A DNA stretch of 64,000 nucleotides from Desulfuribacillus alkaliarsenatis (GCF_001730225.1 NZ_MIJE01000030.1:186001-250000), one strand, 5' to 3'; counted from the stretch's first letter, positions 17,060 to 27,458 are shown. The notes: generated by a model not told the origin, from the sequence alone. Numbers and translations are program-made.

Positions 17060-19273
17060 GTGGTGATAATATTGAACATATACAGTAGTCGACTAATCAT
17101 AGTCTTAATTTTGATTACTCTCATTTTTATAGATGTTGTGCCAAGTGCTGCCACAGTTCAGCCGACAAAAAATACTGGTAAATTAGTAGAAGTAGATTTA
17201 AAAGAAAAAGGTATTATTGACAGATATGAAAATAAATCATATGTAACTGCTTTATCATATACTAACTTAGCACCATTAGAGGCCGTTCAAGATCGGATAG
17301 CGATTATTGACACTGGTATTTCATGGAATCACACAGCTTTATCGGATATAGATGCTATTTATTGGAGAAATGTTATATCAAATAATAACAATGTGCAAGA
17401 TAATCACGGACATGGAACACAAATTGCTGGACTTCTAGCATCTAGTGGCCGGAGTGGCGCCCCAAGGGGGTTGTTACCAAATGCAAAATACATCATATTA
17501 AAAGGATTAAATGACCGAGGAGAAACTGAGGATTTTGTATTAGCACAAAGTATTCGAACTGCCGTGGATTATGGGGCTAGGGTTATTGTTCTATCGCTGG
17601 GCATATCAGTTCATTCCAATGTATTAAAGGAAGCGGTAGATTATGCTTATCAGAACAACGTATTAATAATCGCTGCTGCAGGGAATTATACTAAGCAACC
17701 GCAATATCCAGCTGCCTACCCTACAGTTTTATCTGTTGGTTCTGTTGATTCTAGAGGTATACGCTCTGCATTTAGCCCCACAGGCTATGAGTTAGATGTA
17801 CTAGCCCAAGGAGAGCAAGTAACCGTATTGCAACTTGAGAGAGGAACTAGAATAGCACATGGTACATCTATGGCAGTTCCTATAGTTGCGGCATTAGCAA
17901 TGGAAACAATGAGACGAAATCCAAGTGCTTCAGTGGATGAAATTATTAACCATATAATTACTAACAGCAAAAACTCGCTAAATTGGAATCAAAATATCGG
18001 TTATGGAGAAGCTGAATACCAATTAATAACGAATTCAACGATATTACAATCCTTACTTAGACATAACAACACAACACCGAATAGAGCAATGAACATACCT
18101 CGTAATGGGATAATCAGCACTCGAATCAGTAATGAGAATCAGTACAGATGGTATAAAGTAGCAGCTGGTTTTGAAGGAGATATTACTGTTACCTACAGAA
18201 ATAGGGTGAATAGTTACATTAAACTAGATGTATTTGATGAGAACCTAAGATTAATTAGCTCTAGATGGCTTACTGCAGACAACCAAAGAACAACATTTCG
18301 CGTTAGCGCAGAAGGGACTTATATAAGGATTAGTAGTGATGCAAGCAACACTCCAACTACAGCTAGTTTTATTTTTGACTATCGTATTAGTGCTGACGTT
18401 TGGGAACCTAATAACACAATCAATCAAGCAAAACCTTTATCATTGCGTTCTAGTATTGAATCTACTTTACATTCTAATAATGATCAGGATTGGTTTTTTG
18501 TCGACGTAGTTGAAGCTGGTGATTTACGAATTGAAATTAAAAACGTGCCAGAACACATGGATCCTATGCTTATGGTCCGTTATGGAGGTTTTACTACTAC
18601 TGTTGATAGTCACGCAGCTGGTATAGGTGAAGTTTATACAATGAGTGGATTAATCGGTCGTTATACATTCGGAGTTCGTGATTATAATTGGAATATTGTA
18701 AATTATCCGTATACAATAGAAGTTAGTTTTCAACCATCATCAGTACGTTATACTGATATTAGTCAGCATTGGGCGCGCAATGATATTCAAAGGTTATACC
18801 GACTCAATGTATTACAAGAAGCTTTTAATGAAAATCGATTTCATCCAAATCGCTATATTACGAGAGCCGAATATGCTAGCTTAATCGTTAAATCGTTAAG
18901 ACTAACAATACCACCAAGTAATACACGCTCATATAGAGATGTTTCTTCAAATCATTGGGCAAGCCAAGCAATTGCCACTGCAAAACATTATGGCTTAATA
19001 CAAGGATACCCAGATAACACTTTTCGACCGGACATGCCTATTACTAGAGCTGAGATAGCTATGTTAACACACAATGCTTACGGGAGAAATCTATTAGTAG
19101 CTAATACAAATAGCTTTAGTGACGTACCTAATAATTATTGGGCTAATGGACAAATAAGCTCGTTAGCTAGGAACAATATTTTACTAGGCTATCCAGATGG
19201 CTCATTTAGACCTAATTTCTATACTACAAGAGCAGAGGCAGTAGCAATTGTATCGAGACTTACTAGTAATTAG
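17060..19273 (+). CDS. SLH-anchored subtilisin-like serine protease (S8)
   Basis: A 737-residue surface protease. An N-terminal hydrophobic signal is followed by a subtilase domain with an intact triad: D84 in IDTG, H118 in the HGHGT motif and S270 in GTSMA. The oxyanion-type Asn is in AAAGN. A pre-peptidase C-terminal-like (PPC) domain begins WEPNNTINQAKPL near residue 450. Three SLH domains end the protein (about 555-735), with ITRAEYASL, ITRAEIAML and TTRAEAVAI. SLH domains bind pyruvylated secondary wall polymer, so the enzyme is held at the wall. The start is uncertain: GTG 17060, GTG 17063 or TTG 17072 (after GGTGAT) are all possible and all keep the signal peptide. Confidence 0.88.
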   Translation: MVIILNIYSSRLIIVLILITLIFIDVVPSAATVQPTKNTGKLVEVDLKEKGIIDRYENKSYVTALSYTNLAPLEAVQDRIAIIDTGISWNHTALSDIDAIYWRNVISNNNNVQDNHGHGTQIAGLLASSGRSGAPRGLLPNAKYIILKGLNDRGETEDFVLAQSIRTAVDYGARVIVLSLGISVHSNVLKEAVDYAYQNNVLIIAAAGNYTKQPQYPAAYPTVLSVGSVDSRGIRSAFSPTGYELDVLAQGEQVTVLQLERGTRIAHGTSMAVPIVAALAMETMRRNPSASVDEIINHIITNSKNSLNWNQNIGYGEAEYQLITNSTILQSLLRHNNTTPNRAMNIPRNGIISTRISNENQYRWYKVAAGFEGDITVTYRNRVNSYIKLDVFDENLRLISSRWLTADNQRTTFRVSAEGTYIRISSDASNTPTTASFIFDYRISADVWEPNNTINQAKPLSLRSSIESTLHSNNDQDWFFVDVVEAGDLRIEIKNVPEHMDPMLMVRYGGFTTTVDSHAAGIGEVYTMSGLIGRYTFGVRDYNWNIVNYPYTIEVSFQPSSVRYTDISQHWARNDIQRLYRLNVLQEAFNENRFHPNRYITRAEYASLIVKSLRLTIPPSNTRSYRDVSSNHWASQAIATAKHYGLIQGYPDNTFRPDMPITRAEIAMLTHNAYGRNLLVANTNSFSDVPNNYWANGQISSLARNNILLGYPDGSFRPNFYTTRAEAVAIVSRLTSN

Positions 19274-19362
19274 AATAAACAAGTAATTTAATGAAACAAA
19301 ACACCGTATATTTCCGTCTTAAATATGAAACATATGCAGGATAAATTTATTGCTATGTAGAA

Positions 19363-19391
19363 TTGAATATTGTATTAGTACGGAGTAATAA
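19363..19391 (+). promoter_or_regulatory. Possible promoter of the SLH repeat-protein gene
   Basis: TTGAAT (19363-19368), a 17-base spacer and TAATAA (19386-19391), 27 bases before the start codon. Confidence 0.5.
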
Positions 19392-19417
19392 AGAATACTA
19401 ACGGGAGAGATGATAAC

Positions 19418-22090
19418 GTGATTATGAGAACAGGGAGAAAATACGTTTGTTTACTAACTATAATAGCGCTTCTACTTACTATGCTACCTTTTGGAATAGT
19501 ACAAGCACAAAGCGCACAATACTCACCATTTCACGATGTGCCAACTAATCATTGGGCATTGCCACACATTATTAAGTCGGAGCTACGCGGAGTTGTTACT
19601 GGCTATGGAAACGGTATATTCAAACCAGACCAGACTGTGACTCAATTAGAAGCAATTGTTATGGCAGTAAGAGCTATGGGTTTAGAGAATGAAACACACA
19701 ATACCAATCAATTTGCTGACACTTCTAATTATGACTTACCAACAACATGGAATGCGCGAGGATTTGTAAGTGTTGCTATTAAGCATAGCTTAATTGATGA
19801 ACAGACTTTTAGACCATCCGCTGGGGCATCTCGTGCTTGGACTGCACAGCTATTGATTCGTATGCTGAAAATGGAAAATGAATTGAACATGATCGCTAGT
19901 ACACCTTTTGAAGATGATAATTACATACCTGTATGGGCAAAGCCTTACGTTGCTTTAGCGGTCGATAAAAATATAATCTCAGGAATACCTAACTTATCGG
20001 GAAGCTACGACTATCGTCCAAATGATGCTGTAACGAGAGCACAGCTTTCAACACTAATAAGTCGATCTGATCGTTATATGAATGATGTTTCAGGTCAACT
20101 TCCTATAGGCATCGTGAAAAAGATAGAGGGCAATACTTTAACAATTCTAAAACCAGATAACACAACAGAGTCGGATGCTAGAGTAACTAACACTACTGCC
20201 ATATATGATCAGAGTTACAGTTATATTAGTCAAAATAAAATTACAGTAGAAGATGCAATACGATACCAATTGTCAAGCAGCGGTAATCTTAGGTATATAG
20301 AATTAATAGATAAGAATTATTACGACAACTTGCCAGTCATTGAAAAAGTTAATCGTCTACAGGGTACATTAGTACAATTGTATCAAGAGCAAAGACTAAT
20401 GATAGTAGAACAAGAAGATGGGAGACTATATACAGGTACTTATGCTACAGACGCTGAAATTGAAGACTTAGAACAAGGGCGAAGCATAAGTGATTCTAAT
20501 CTGCATATTGGGGATGAACTAGAATTAATTTTAGGTGATAATGATATAGTTGGGATAAAGGTAATAAAATCTTCTCAAGAAGCTGTATTATCGGGAGTTA
20601 TCTTTGCGATTGATATTGAAAGAGGCATACTTACTCTAGAGAATAATAATAGGTATACCTCATACACCTTCGATGATAGTGTGAGTGTAGAGTACAATAA
20701 CATCAGATTTGCTACAGTTCGTGATTTGAGAAAAGGTGATGAAATACAAATTCAGACAGAGGATAACAAAATAAGCAAAATTACGCTTATAACACCATAT
20801 CAAAGCAATGAATACCAAGGCACTATAGTTACTATTTCAGTACGAGACGAAGTCATAACGATTATCACTGCCGAGTCAGATCCAGTAGCTTATAGAACAA
20901 ATTCGCAAACAGAATATAAAATAAATAATGTGAATAATCCAAAACTATCTGACTTAGAGATCGGAGATCATGTGATTTTTACAGTGGATGGTCGCGTAAT
21001 CAAAAAATTAGAAGTGATTAATAGAAACCTCCAAGACGAAATAAGAGGTAAATTACTAAATATAAATAAAGACCTTAAGATGATAACAATTGAAACTTTA
21101 GATGAAGAATACAAGACATTTAAATATGACGATCTTTTAGATGTCTATATAGACGGAAACAAAGATGGAAGACTAGATGATTTGCTGCTAGACACAAACA
21201 TAGCTATTAAGATTGATAAAAACACAATAATACGTATAACGGTTAACAACCAAATAGCTGGTACAATTGTAGGACTTGATAAAAATAGAAATACAATGAC
21301 AGTTGAACATGATAATAGAACTACAACATACGAATTAAGTAATAACGTTGAGGTTCGGATGCAAGATATAAGACGTGCAATTGTTGAAGATATTAAGCTA
21401 GGTATGGAGATGGTTGCAAAACTAGAGCGAAATAAGATTATTAGAATTGATATTAAATACAAGTATTCATCTATAGTTAAAACAATTAATACGGACTGGG
21501 ATAGAATTGAAGTTATAGACCCTGACAACTCTAATGATACGATTAGATATTATGTATATGAAGATGTAGTAATTATCTTTCCTGGAATTGAAGATCCTGA
21601 ACTAGCAGATATTAGAGTGGATGATGTAGTCGAACTAACCTTTACTGGTTATGAGTTATCAGAGATTCGCGTAGTTCCAGCTTCTATTGGAAATATTACT
21701 TCAATAGAAGCTAGCACTAACGAAATCGTAGTAAGGAATCGAAACGAAGTTGAGAGGATTTTAATAAACAACAATTTGAATATCTATTCAGCAAATGGGA
21801 ACCAGATATCGGCACCGAATTTAAATACTAATGATTTTGTTCGAGTGCAGAGAATAGGTGATAAGACAAATGTATATTTATCATCTACGCAAGAAGTTGA
21901 GTTCTTCTCTGCACTTGGAAATAGGATTTACTATTATGATAATAATGGTAATTACAGAAACCTTGCGCTAGATAGAGAGGCTCTAATCTGGCAGAGTAAT
22001 ACATTTTTCTTACCAGGAGACATACAGCAAGGCGCAAAAATATCACTGTATACTTTTAATAATCGTGTTCTAGGAATAAGAATACACTAG
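19418..22090 (+). CDS. SLH-domain surface protein with tandem beta-rich repeats
   Basis: An 890-residue secreted protein. The signal peptide ends near VQA-QS (residue 30). Three SLH domains occupy about 35-225 (FHDVPTNHWALPHI and later PNDAVTRAQLSTL). The remaining 660 residues consist of about eight to nine diverged units of roughly 70-80 residues. Each has the pattern G-T/K-I/L-x-x-I, ITIE-like strands, a Tyr, then a DLxxGD-like turn and a strand ending in IRV or ITV. Such units suggest a fibrous or lattice-forming exterior. Start GTG 19418 follows GGGAGAG; an ATG two codons later is also possible. It is not a recognised enzyme. Position next to the glycan locus makes it a candidate glycan carrier (inference). 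Confidence 0.8.
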   Translation: MIMRTGRKYVCLLTIIALLLTMLPFGIVQAQSAQYSPFHDVPTNHWALPHIIKSELRGVVTGYGNGIFKPDQTVTQLEAIVMAVRAMGLENETHNTNQFADTSNYDLPTTWNARGFVSVAIKHSLIDEQTFRPSAGASRAWTAQLLIRMLKMENELNMIASTPFEDDNYIPVWAKPYVALAVDKNIISGIPNLSGSYDYRPNDAVTRAQLSTLISRSDRYMNDVSGQLPIGIVKKIEGNTLTILKPDNTTESDARVTNTTAIYDQSYSYISQNKITVEDAIRYQLSSSGNLRYIELIDKNYYDNLPVIEKVNRLQGTLVQLYQEQRLMIVEQEDGRLYTGTYATDAEIEDLEQGRSISDSNLHIGDELELILGDNDIVGIKVIKSSQEAVLSGVIFAIDIERGILTLENNNRYTSYTFDDSVSVEYNNIRFATVRDLRKGDEIQIQTEDNKISKITLITPYQSNEYQGTIVTISVRDEVITIITAESDPVAYRTNSQTEYKINNVNNPKLSDLEIGDHVIFTVDGRVIKKLEVINRNLQDEIRGKLLNINKDLKMITIETLDEEYKTFKYDDLLDVYIDGNKDGRLDDLLLDTNIAIKIDKNTIIRITVNNQIAGTIVGLDKNRNTMTVEHDNRTTTYELSNNVEVRMQDIRRAIVEDIKLGMEMVAKLERNKIIRIDIKYKYSSIVKTINTDWDRIEVIDPDNSNDTIRYYVYEDVVIIFPGIEDPELADIRVDDVVELTFTGYELSEIRVVPASIGNITSIEASTNEIVVRNRNEVERILINNNLNIYSANGNQISAPNLNTNDFVRVQRIGDKTNVYLSSTQEVEFFSALGNRIYYYDNNGNYRNLALDREALIWQSNTFFLPGDIQQGAKISLYTFNNRVLGIRIH

Positions 22091-22115
22091 TGATTAAATT
22101 ACCATTTGACATCAG

Positions 22116-22157
22116 ACGCATTATGAGTAAAAATATTACGCATAATGCGTTTCTTTT
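22116..22157 (+). terminator. Rho-independent terminator after the SLH repeat gene
   Basis: A 10-bp stem ACGCATTATG / CATAATGCGT (22116-22125 and 22141-22150), a 15-base loop and TTCTTTT. It separates the surface-protein genes from the glycan locus. The 230 bases between it and the next gene hold no clear promoter or gene. Confidence 0.85.
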
Positions 22158-22388
22158 AGTTCGTAAACGTGGGAACAGTATAACATACTATAATTCTGTA
22201 TGAAAAGTTAGAGGAGTCCATAGATAGGCTTAGTTCACTCACTTGATGATTGAAAAACTATATTGAGAACGGTATTTATTTAAAAATTGTGTAATTAATG
22301 TTACTTATTAAAACAGACAAATGGTCACGTATATGATTGATGTAAGAAGCATCTTATAGATTGAAAATTTTTACAAAGGTGGAGCTTA

Positions 22389-23012
22389 ATGAGTTACAAA
22401 AATATAAAGAGGGTATTAGATATACTTTTCTCGTTGCTATTATTGTTATTACTAACTCCGTTGATGGTAATAATTTCAATAGTTATTAAATTCAGCGAAC
22501 CAAATAGCCCAATACTCTTTAGTCAAAAGCGCCCAGGAAAAAACGAAAGAATCTTCACTATATATAAATTTAGAACGATGACAACAGGAGTTAGAAGAGA
22601 AGACAGCCAAGCATCTGATACAAAACGAATAACTAAAGTAGGAAATATATTGAGAAAAACAAGCTTGGACGAGCTACCACAGTTATTCAATATTATTAAA
22701 GGCGATATGAGCTTTATAGGTCCAAGACCACTGCTCCCTCAATATCTAGAACTATATAGTAATGAACAGAAAAGAAGGCATGATGTATACCCAGGTATAA
22801 CAGGGTGGGCACAGGTGAATGGTAGGAATGCGATAAGCTGGGAGGAAAAATTCAAATATGACATATACTATGTTGACAATATAAGCTTTAAGCTAGATTT
22901 GAAAATTTTTTTCCTAACAATTTATAAAATAATAAAAAGAAAAGATATAAACAGCTCAGATTCCAATACAATGGAAACTTTCACAGGGAGTAATAAAACA
23001 AATACAATGTAG
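22389..23012 (+). CDS. pglC: Initiating sugar-phosphate transferase (PglC-like)
   Basis: A 207-residue monotopic phosphoglycosyl transferase of the bacterial sugar transferase family. A single N-terminal membrane helix hairpin (DILFSLLLLLLLTPLMVIIS) precedes the catalytic core. FRTM, TSLDELPQLFNIIKGDMSFIGPRP in two conserved pieces, and PGITGWAQVNGRN are all present. It transfers a sugar phosphate from a UDP donor to undecaprenyl phosphate and so starts glycan assembly. The short length (no extra N-terminal membrane domain) and the presence of pglD, pglE and pglF homologues suggest UDP-di-N-acetylbacillosamine as donor (inference). GGTGG stands in front of the ATG. First gene of the long glycan locus. 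Confidence 0.88.
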   Translation: MSYKNIKRVLDILFSLLLLLLLTPLMVIISIVIKFSEPNSPILFSQKRPGKNERIFTIYKFRTMTTGVRREDSQASDTKRITKVGNILRKTSLDELPQLFNIIKGDMSFIGPRPLLPQYLELYSNEQKRRHDVYPGITGWAQVNGRNAISWEEKFKYDIYYVDNISFKLDLKIFFLTIYKIIKRKDINSSDSNTMETFTGSNKTNTM

Positions 23013-23023
23013 TGGTGATTTAT

Positions 23024-23650
23024 ATGGCTAATCTCTTAATATTAGGTGCAGGCGGACACGGAAAAGTAGTCGCAGAAGTGGCACAAAGCATGAACAAATG
23101 GAAAGATATTGCGTTTCTAGATGATGATAAAGACCTTAAGCATGTGCTTGGTTATAAAGTTATAGGTGAAATAAATCAATACGATAAATATTATAAGCAC
23201 TACTCTCATGCATTTGTAGCAATAGGAAATAATAAATTGCGGTTAGAATTAATAAATGAGCTTATCAAAAAAGGGTATACCGTTCCAACTCTTATACATT
23301 CCTTTACTTCAATTAGTGCAACATCACAAATTGGACTTGGCACAATAGTGATGCCAGGCGCAGTAATAAATGCAGATGTTAAAATAGGTAACGGCTGTAT
23401 AATAAATACATCTTCTAGCGTTGACCACGATTGTATAATAGAGGATGGAGTTCATATATCGCCAGGAGTTCATTTAGGTGGGTCAGTCTATATAGGGAAT
23501 GGTTCTTGGGTATGTATAGGTGCCAATGTAGCGAACAACATAGAGATAGGTGAGAATGTTAAAGTTGCTGCAGGAGCTGTAGTTATCAATAACTTTAAGG
23601 ATAACGTACTAATTGGTGGAGTACCTGCAAAGATAATTAAAACTTTATAA
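23024..23650 (+). CDS. pglD: PglD/NeuD-type sugar N- or O-acetyltransferase
   Basis: A 208-residue protein: an N-terminal nucleotide-binding beta-alpha-beta unit (LLILGAGGHGKVVAEVA) followed by left-handed parallel beta-helix hexapeptide repeats, with the catalytic His in SSVDHDCIIEDGVH. This architecture is that of PglD, which acetylates the 4-amino group of UDP-4-amino-trideoxy-GlcNAc using acetyl-CoA, and of related NeuD/PerB enzymes. Pairing with the adjacent PglC-like transferase favours PglD. ATG 23024 is chosen because GGTGAT at 23013-23018 is well placed; the gene begins 11 bases after the previous stop. Confidence 0.82.
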   Translation: MANLLILGAGGHGKVVAEVAQSMNKWKDIAFLDDDKDLKHVLGYKVIGEINQYDKYYKHYSHAFVAIGNNKLRLELINELIKKGYTVPTLIHSFTSISATSQIGLGTIVMPGAVINADVKIGNGCIINTSSSVDHDCIIEDGVHISPGVHLGGSVYIGNGSWVCIGANVANNIEIGENVKVAAGAVVINNFKDNVLIGGVPAKIIKTL

Positions 23651-23721
23651 AAACCAGCTGACATCATATCGCAAAATAGCTAATTTTAGTAAAATTCTAA
23701 GGAAATGCTATGGCTAGTAGT

Positions 23722-23746
23722 GTCTACTATTGATATAATAGTAGAC
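23722..23746. promoter_or_regulatory. Perfect 10-bp palindrome upstream of the sulfate-activation genes
   Basis: GTCTACTATT (23722-23731) and AATAGTAGAC (23737-23746) are separated by GATAT. No T run follows, so it is not a terminator. It overlaps TTGATA (23730) and is directly followed by TATAAT (23747), so it probably lies on the promoter of the sat gene as an operator. The regulator is unknown. Confidence 0.5.
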
Positions 23747-23798
23747 TATAATATATGAAATACGTATGATCAATCTCATTATAGGGGGAGTTTGTAGA

Positions 23799-24992
23799 AT
23801 GTACAAACAAGAAAACAATATTATTGAAAAAGAAGTATCAAATATTCCTGCACACGGTGGAGTATTAATTAATAGAGAATTAACTGGAGTAGAAAGAGAT
23901 GATTTATTACAAAAGGCAGAAAGTCTAAAAAAGATTACTCTTGATAATTGGGCACTATCGGACTTGGAGTTAATTGCTATTGGTGGGTTTAGTCCACTAA
24001 CAGGCTTTATGTGCGAAGAAGATTACAATAATGTTGTTGAAAAAATGAGATTAAAAGATGGTACTGTATGGAGCCTACCAATTACATTATCAATAACTGA
24101 AGCAGAAGCTAAAGGGATAGCGGTAAATGATGAAGTTGCTCTTGCAGGTAAAGATGGCATAATCTATGGAGTTATCGAAATAGCAGAAATATACAATTAT
24201 GATAAAAAGAAAGAAGCTAGAAATGTATATGGAACTGAAGATAACAATCACCCAGGCGTAAAAAAGGTTAACGATAAAGGAGTAGTAAATTTAGGTGGAG
24301 CAATTTGGTTATTAAACAGACCTAGCCACTCACCATTTGAAAATTATTATATGGATCCGAAAGAGACCCGTAAAATGTTTGTCGACTTAGGCTGGGAATC
24401 AGTTGTAGGATTTCAAACGCGAAATCCAGTACATCGTGCACATGAATATATTCAAAAGTCGGCATTAGAAATCGTTGATGGTTTACTCTTAAACCCTTTG
24501 GTTGGTGAGACTAAGTCAGATGATATTCCAGCAGATATTAGAATGGAAAGCTATGAAGTATTACTAAATAATTATTACCCAATGGATCGAGTAAGATTAG
24601 TAATATTTCCAGCGGCAATGCGCTATGCAGGGCCCCGTGAGGCTATATTCCACGCAATAGTGAGGAAAAACTATGGTTGTACTCATTTTATAGTTGGACG
24701 AGACCATGCTGGTGTGGGAGATTACTATGGGACATATGATGCCCAACTAATATTTAGAAAATTTTCAAAAGAAGACCTTGGAATACAGCCACTATTTTTT
24801 GAACATAGCTTTTACTGCAAAAAATGTGGGAATATGGCTTCTACTAAGTCTTGCCCCCATGGTAAAGATGATAGATTAATATTAAGTGGTACTAAGGTTA
24901 GGGAGATGTTAAGAAATGGAGAAGTGCCACCAGCTGAGTTTACAAGACCTGAAGTAGCAGAGGTATTAATGAAAGGGATGAAAGATATTTAG
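23799..24992 (+). CDS. sat: ATP sulfurylase (sulfate adenylyltransferase)
   Basis: A 397-residue single-domain Sat-type enzyme that forms adenosine 5'-phosphosulfate (APS) from ATP and sulfate. The active-site segments are [12 protein letters not shown] (the HxxH-like nucleotide site), [16 protein letters not shown] and [18 protein letters not shown] Cys-rich zinc-binding loop (CKKCG, then C and H in SCPHG) is near residue 345. There is no C-terminal kinase domain; APS kinase is separate downstream. ATG 23799 follows AGGGGGAG. It heads the cassette sat, SLC13 transporter, cysC, cysQ. Confidence 0.93.
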   Translation: MYKQENNIIEKEVSNIPAHGGVLINRELTGVERDDLLQKAESLKKITLDNWALSDLELIAIGGFSPLTGFMCEEDYNNVVEKMRLKDGTVWSLPITLSITEAEAKGIAVNDEVALAGKDGIIYGVIEIAEIYNYDKKKEARNVYGTEDNNHPGVKKVNDKGVVNLGGAIWLLNRPSHSPFENYYMDPKETRKMFVDLGWESVVGFQTRNPVHRAHEYIQKSALEIVDGLLLNPLVGETKSDDIPADIRMESYEVLLNNYYPMDRVRLVIFPAAMRYAGPREAIFHAIVRKNYGCTHFIVGRDHAGVGDYYGTYDAQLIFRKFSKEDLGIQPLFFEHSFYCKKCGNMASTKSCPHGKDDRLILSGTKVREMLRNGEVPPAEFTRPEVAEVLMKGMKDI

Positions 24993-25003
24993 GGGAGAAG
25001 AGA

Positions 25004-26776
25004 ATGAACTTAGACATTGTTATAGTACTAACTGTATTATTAATTATGTTAGTATGTCTTATTAAAGAAGTAGCCCGACCTGATATAATAATTTTCTTTT
25101 CTTTAGCGTTTTTACTTCTAGTAGGTATTGTTACTCCTGAGGAAGCTTTACGCGGTTTCTCTAATGAAGGGATGCTAACCGTTGCCCTATTGTTTATTGT
25201 GGCTAGTGCAGTACACAAGGCTGGTTTACTAAATTTTTGGTTGCAGCAATTATTAGGGAAGGGTAAAAGTACTGGGGGAATTCTTGCTAGATTACTAGTA
25301 CCAGTATCAGGGATGTCTGCCTTTCTTAATAATACACCTATAGTCGTTATGCTTATGGGAGATATTCGCAAATGGTGTCAAGATAAAGGCGTATCGCCGT
25401 CTAAATTTTTATTGCCACTATCTTACGCATCGATATTCGGTGGCACTATGACTTTGATAGGGACATCAACGAATTTAGTAGTACACGGCTTGCTACTAGA
25501 TTATGGATTTGCTGGTTATTCTATGTTCCAGTTAACTATAGTTGGATTACCTGCAGGAATTCTAGGTATTATTTACCTTTCAACCATTGGGCACAAGCTG
25601 CTCCCTGAAAATAAAACACTAGTACAAGAATTGAGCAAGGAAAGTCGGCAATATTTAGCTGAAATGGTAGTCGAAGATGACAGTGTGATAGTTGGTAAAA
25701 CTATTGAAAAAGCAGGTTTAAGGAATTTAACGGGTTTGTTTTTGATAGAAATTATTCGCAATAATGAAAGAATCATGCCTGTTCCTTATTATGAGACTAT
25801 ACATTCGGGAGATCGTTTAATATTTACAGGCTTAGTATCTACAATAGTAGAACTAGAAAATATTCGAGGACTACGTCTAGAGACGGGATCAGACTTATCT
25901 TTAGAAGATTTGCGAAATGACAATACTCAGTTAATTGAAGCAGTAGTATCTCATCAATCAGGTATGCTCAATAAATCTATCAAAGAAACGAATTTCCGTA
26001 GTAAGTATGATGCAGCAGTAGTTGCGATACATCGCAACAATGAACGTATTAGAGGGAAACTAGGAGAGATAGTACTTAAACCTGGAGATACTTTGCTATT
26101 ACTGGTAGGTAAAGATTTTAAAAAACGTAGTGCTAATTCAAATGAATTCTACTTCATCATGCCAAAGAGCAAACCTAACCTTGCAGATGCTCGTAAAGGT
26201 AAAATAGCTATTGCAACATTGATAGCTATGGTGGTACTAGCAAGTACAGGTATATTATCAATGTTTGAAGCTGCAATTTTGGCAGTTGGTCTTATGATTG
26301 TTACGAAATGTATTACACCAGAAGATGCAAAAAACTCTGTCCAATTCAGTGTCTTGCTTGTTATAGCTAGTGCTTTTGGAATTGGTATAGCGTTACAAAA
26401 ATCTGGTGCTGCTGACTTTTTAGCTGGATATATTGTACAAGCTTCAATGCTTTTCGGGACAGTAGGGTTGTTGATTATTATATTTATTATAACGGCGGCT
26501 TTTACTGAAATGATTACTAATAACGCAGCAGCAGTTCTTATGTTTCCAATAGGACTATCGGCTGCTCAACAAATGAATATTGAGCCGTTAGGAGTCATAA
26601 TTACACTTACAATAGCTGCTTCGGCAAGCTTTATTACCCCGATAGGTTATCAGACTAATTTAATTGTATATGGACCAGGGGGGTACCGGTTTACTGACTA
26701 CATTAAAGTAGGACTACCACTGACATTGCTTTATATGGTAGTAACAGTATTCATAGTCAGTATGATTTGGGGATAG
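25004..26776 (+). CDS. SLC13/DASS-family anion permease with TrkA_C domains, probable sulfate importer
   Basis: A 590-residue membrane transporter. Each membrane half holds about five or six hydrophobic segments. The signature loops are MSAFLNNTPIVVMLM (first half) and TEMITNNAAAVLMFPI (second half). Two TrkA_C/RCK_C-type soluble domains lie between them (about 205-385). This is the layout of the SLC13-related transporters that include algal SAC1-like and bacterial sulfate permeases. Its place between sat and cysC, 11 bases after sat, strongly points to sulfate as substrate (inference). AGGGGAG precedes the ATG. Confidence 0.88.
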   Translation: MNLDIVIVLTVLLIMLVCLIKEVARPDIIIFFSLAFLLLVGIVTPEEALRGFSNEGMLTVALLFIVASAVHKAGLLNFWLQQLLGKGKSTGGILARLLVPVSGMSAFLNNTPIVVMLMGDIRKWCQDKGVSPSKFLLPLSYASIFGGTMTLIGTSTNLVVHGLLLDYGFAGYSMFQLTIVGLPAGILGIIYLSTIGHKLLPENKTLVQELSKESRQYLAEMVVEDDSVIVGKTIEKAGLRNLTGLFLIEIIRNNERIMPVPYYETIHSGDRLIFTGLVSTIVELENIRGLRLETGSDLSLEDLRNDNTQLIEAVVSHQSGMLNKSIKETNFRSKYDAAVVAIHRNNERIRGKLGEIVLKPGDTLLLLVGKDFKKRSANSNEFYFIMPKSKPNLADARKGKIAIATLIAMVVLASTGILSMFEAAILAVGLMIVTKCITPEDAKNSVQFSVLLVIASAFGIGIALQKSGAADFLAGYIVQASMLFGTVGLLIIIFIITAAFTEMITNNAAAVLMFPIGLSAAQQMNIEPLGVIITLTIAASASFITPIGYQTNLIVYGPGGYRFTDYIKVGLPLTLLYMVVTVFIVSMIWG

Positions 26777-26825
26777 AATGATATTTATCAGACAAATAAA
26801 AAATAAAGATTGAAAGGTGCTAAAC

Positions 26826-27431
26826 ATGGAAAAAAAATCTTCAAACATAATGTGGCATAATACTACTGTAAGTAAGGAAGACCGCAGAGAACTTAATAAG
26901 CATAGTAGCTGTGTTGTTTGGTTTACAGGACTTTCTGGAGCAGGCAAATCAACACTCGCAACGGAAGTAGAGAAGAGATTACATCAACAAAGCATACGTA
27001 CCTATGTGCTTGATGGAGACAATATTCGACACGGATTAAATAACAATTTGGGATTCAGCCCCGAAGATCGCAAAGAGAACATACGCCGTATTGGAGAAGT
27101 AGCAAAGCTATTTGTTGACGCAGGAATATTTGTAATGACGGCGTTTATATCTCCATATCGGAAAGATCGATTAACTGTTCGTAGCTTATTGGAAACAGAT
27201 GAGTTTATTGAAGTATATGTAAAATGCTCACTAGATGAATGTGAGAAACGTGATCCGAAAGGTTTATACAGTAAAGCGCGTGCTGGTCAAATACCTGAGT
27301 TTACTGGCATATCCGCACCTTATGAAGAACCACTACAAGCAGAAATTACTATAGAGACAGACAAACATACACTAGATGAATCAGCAGATATTATAATAGA
27401 CTACTTAAAGCAAAACAAATATATTAATTAA
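26826..27431 (+). CDS. cysC: APS kinase
   Basis: A 201-residue P-loop kinase that phosphorylates APS to PAPS, the universal sulfuryl donor. The Walker A is GLSGAGKST (residues 35-43). [10 protein letters not shown] and [21 protein letters not shown] are the APS-binding hallmark segments, and FISPYRKDR is present. Length is that of a free-standing CysC. ATG 26826 has AAAGGTG with a six-base spacer. With no PAPS reductase in the window and several sulfotransferases downstream, the PAPS is probably made for sulfation rather than for cysteine synthesis (inference). Confidence 0.94.
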   Translation: MEKKSSNIMWHNTTVSKEDRRELNKHSSCVVWFTGLSGAGKSTLATEVEKRLHQQSIRTYVLDGDNIRHGLNNNLGFSPEDRKENIRRIGEVAKLFVDAGIFVMTAFISPYRKDRLTVRSLLETDEFIEVYVKCSLDECEKRDPKGLYSKARAGQIPEFTGISAPYEEPLQAEITIETDKHTLDESADIIIDYLKQNKYIN

Positions 27432-27458
27432 AAATGCAATCAGACTAGAGGTGTTATT

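Noticed and set aside
22158-22388. Promoter or riboswitch for the glycan locus
   Set aside because: Several AT-rich hexamers occur, but no -35/-10 pair with 16-18 spacing and no conserved riboswitch core could be supported.
23651-23798. S-box (SAM) or other sulfur riboswitch before sat
   Set aside because: Only a simple palindrome is present; none of the conserved riboswitch cores or a terminator/antiterminator pair was found.
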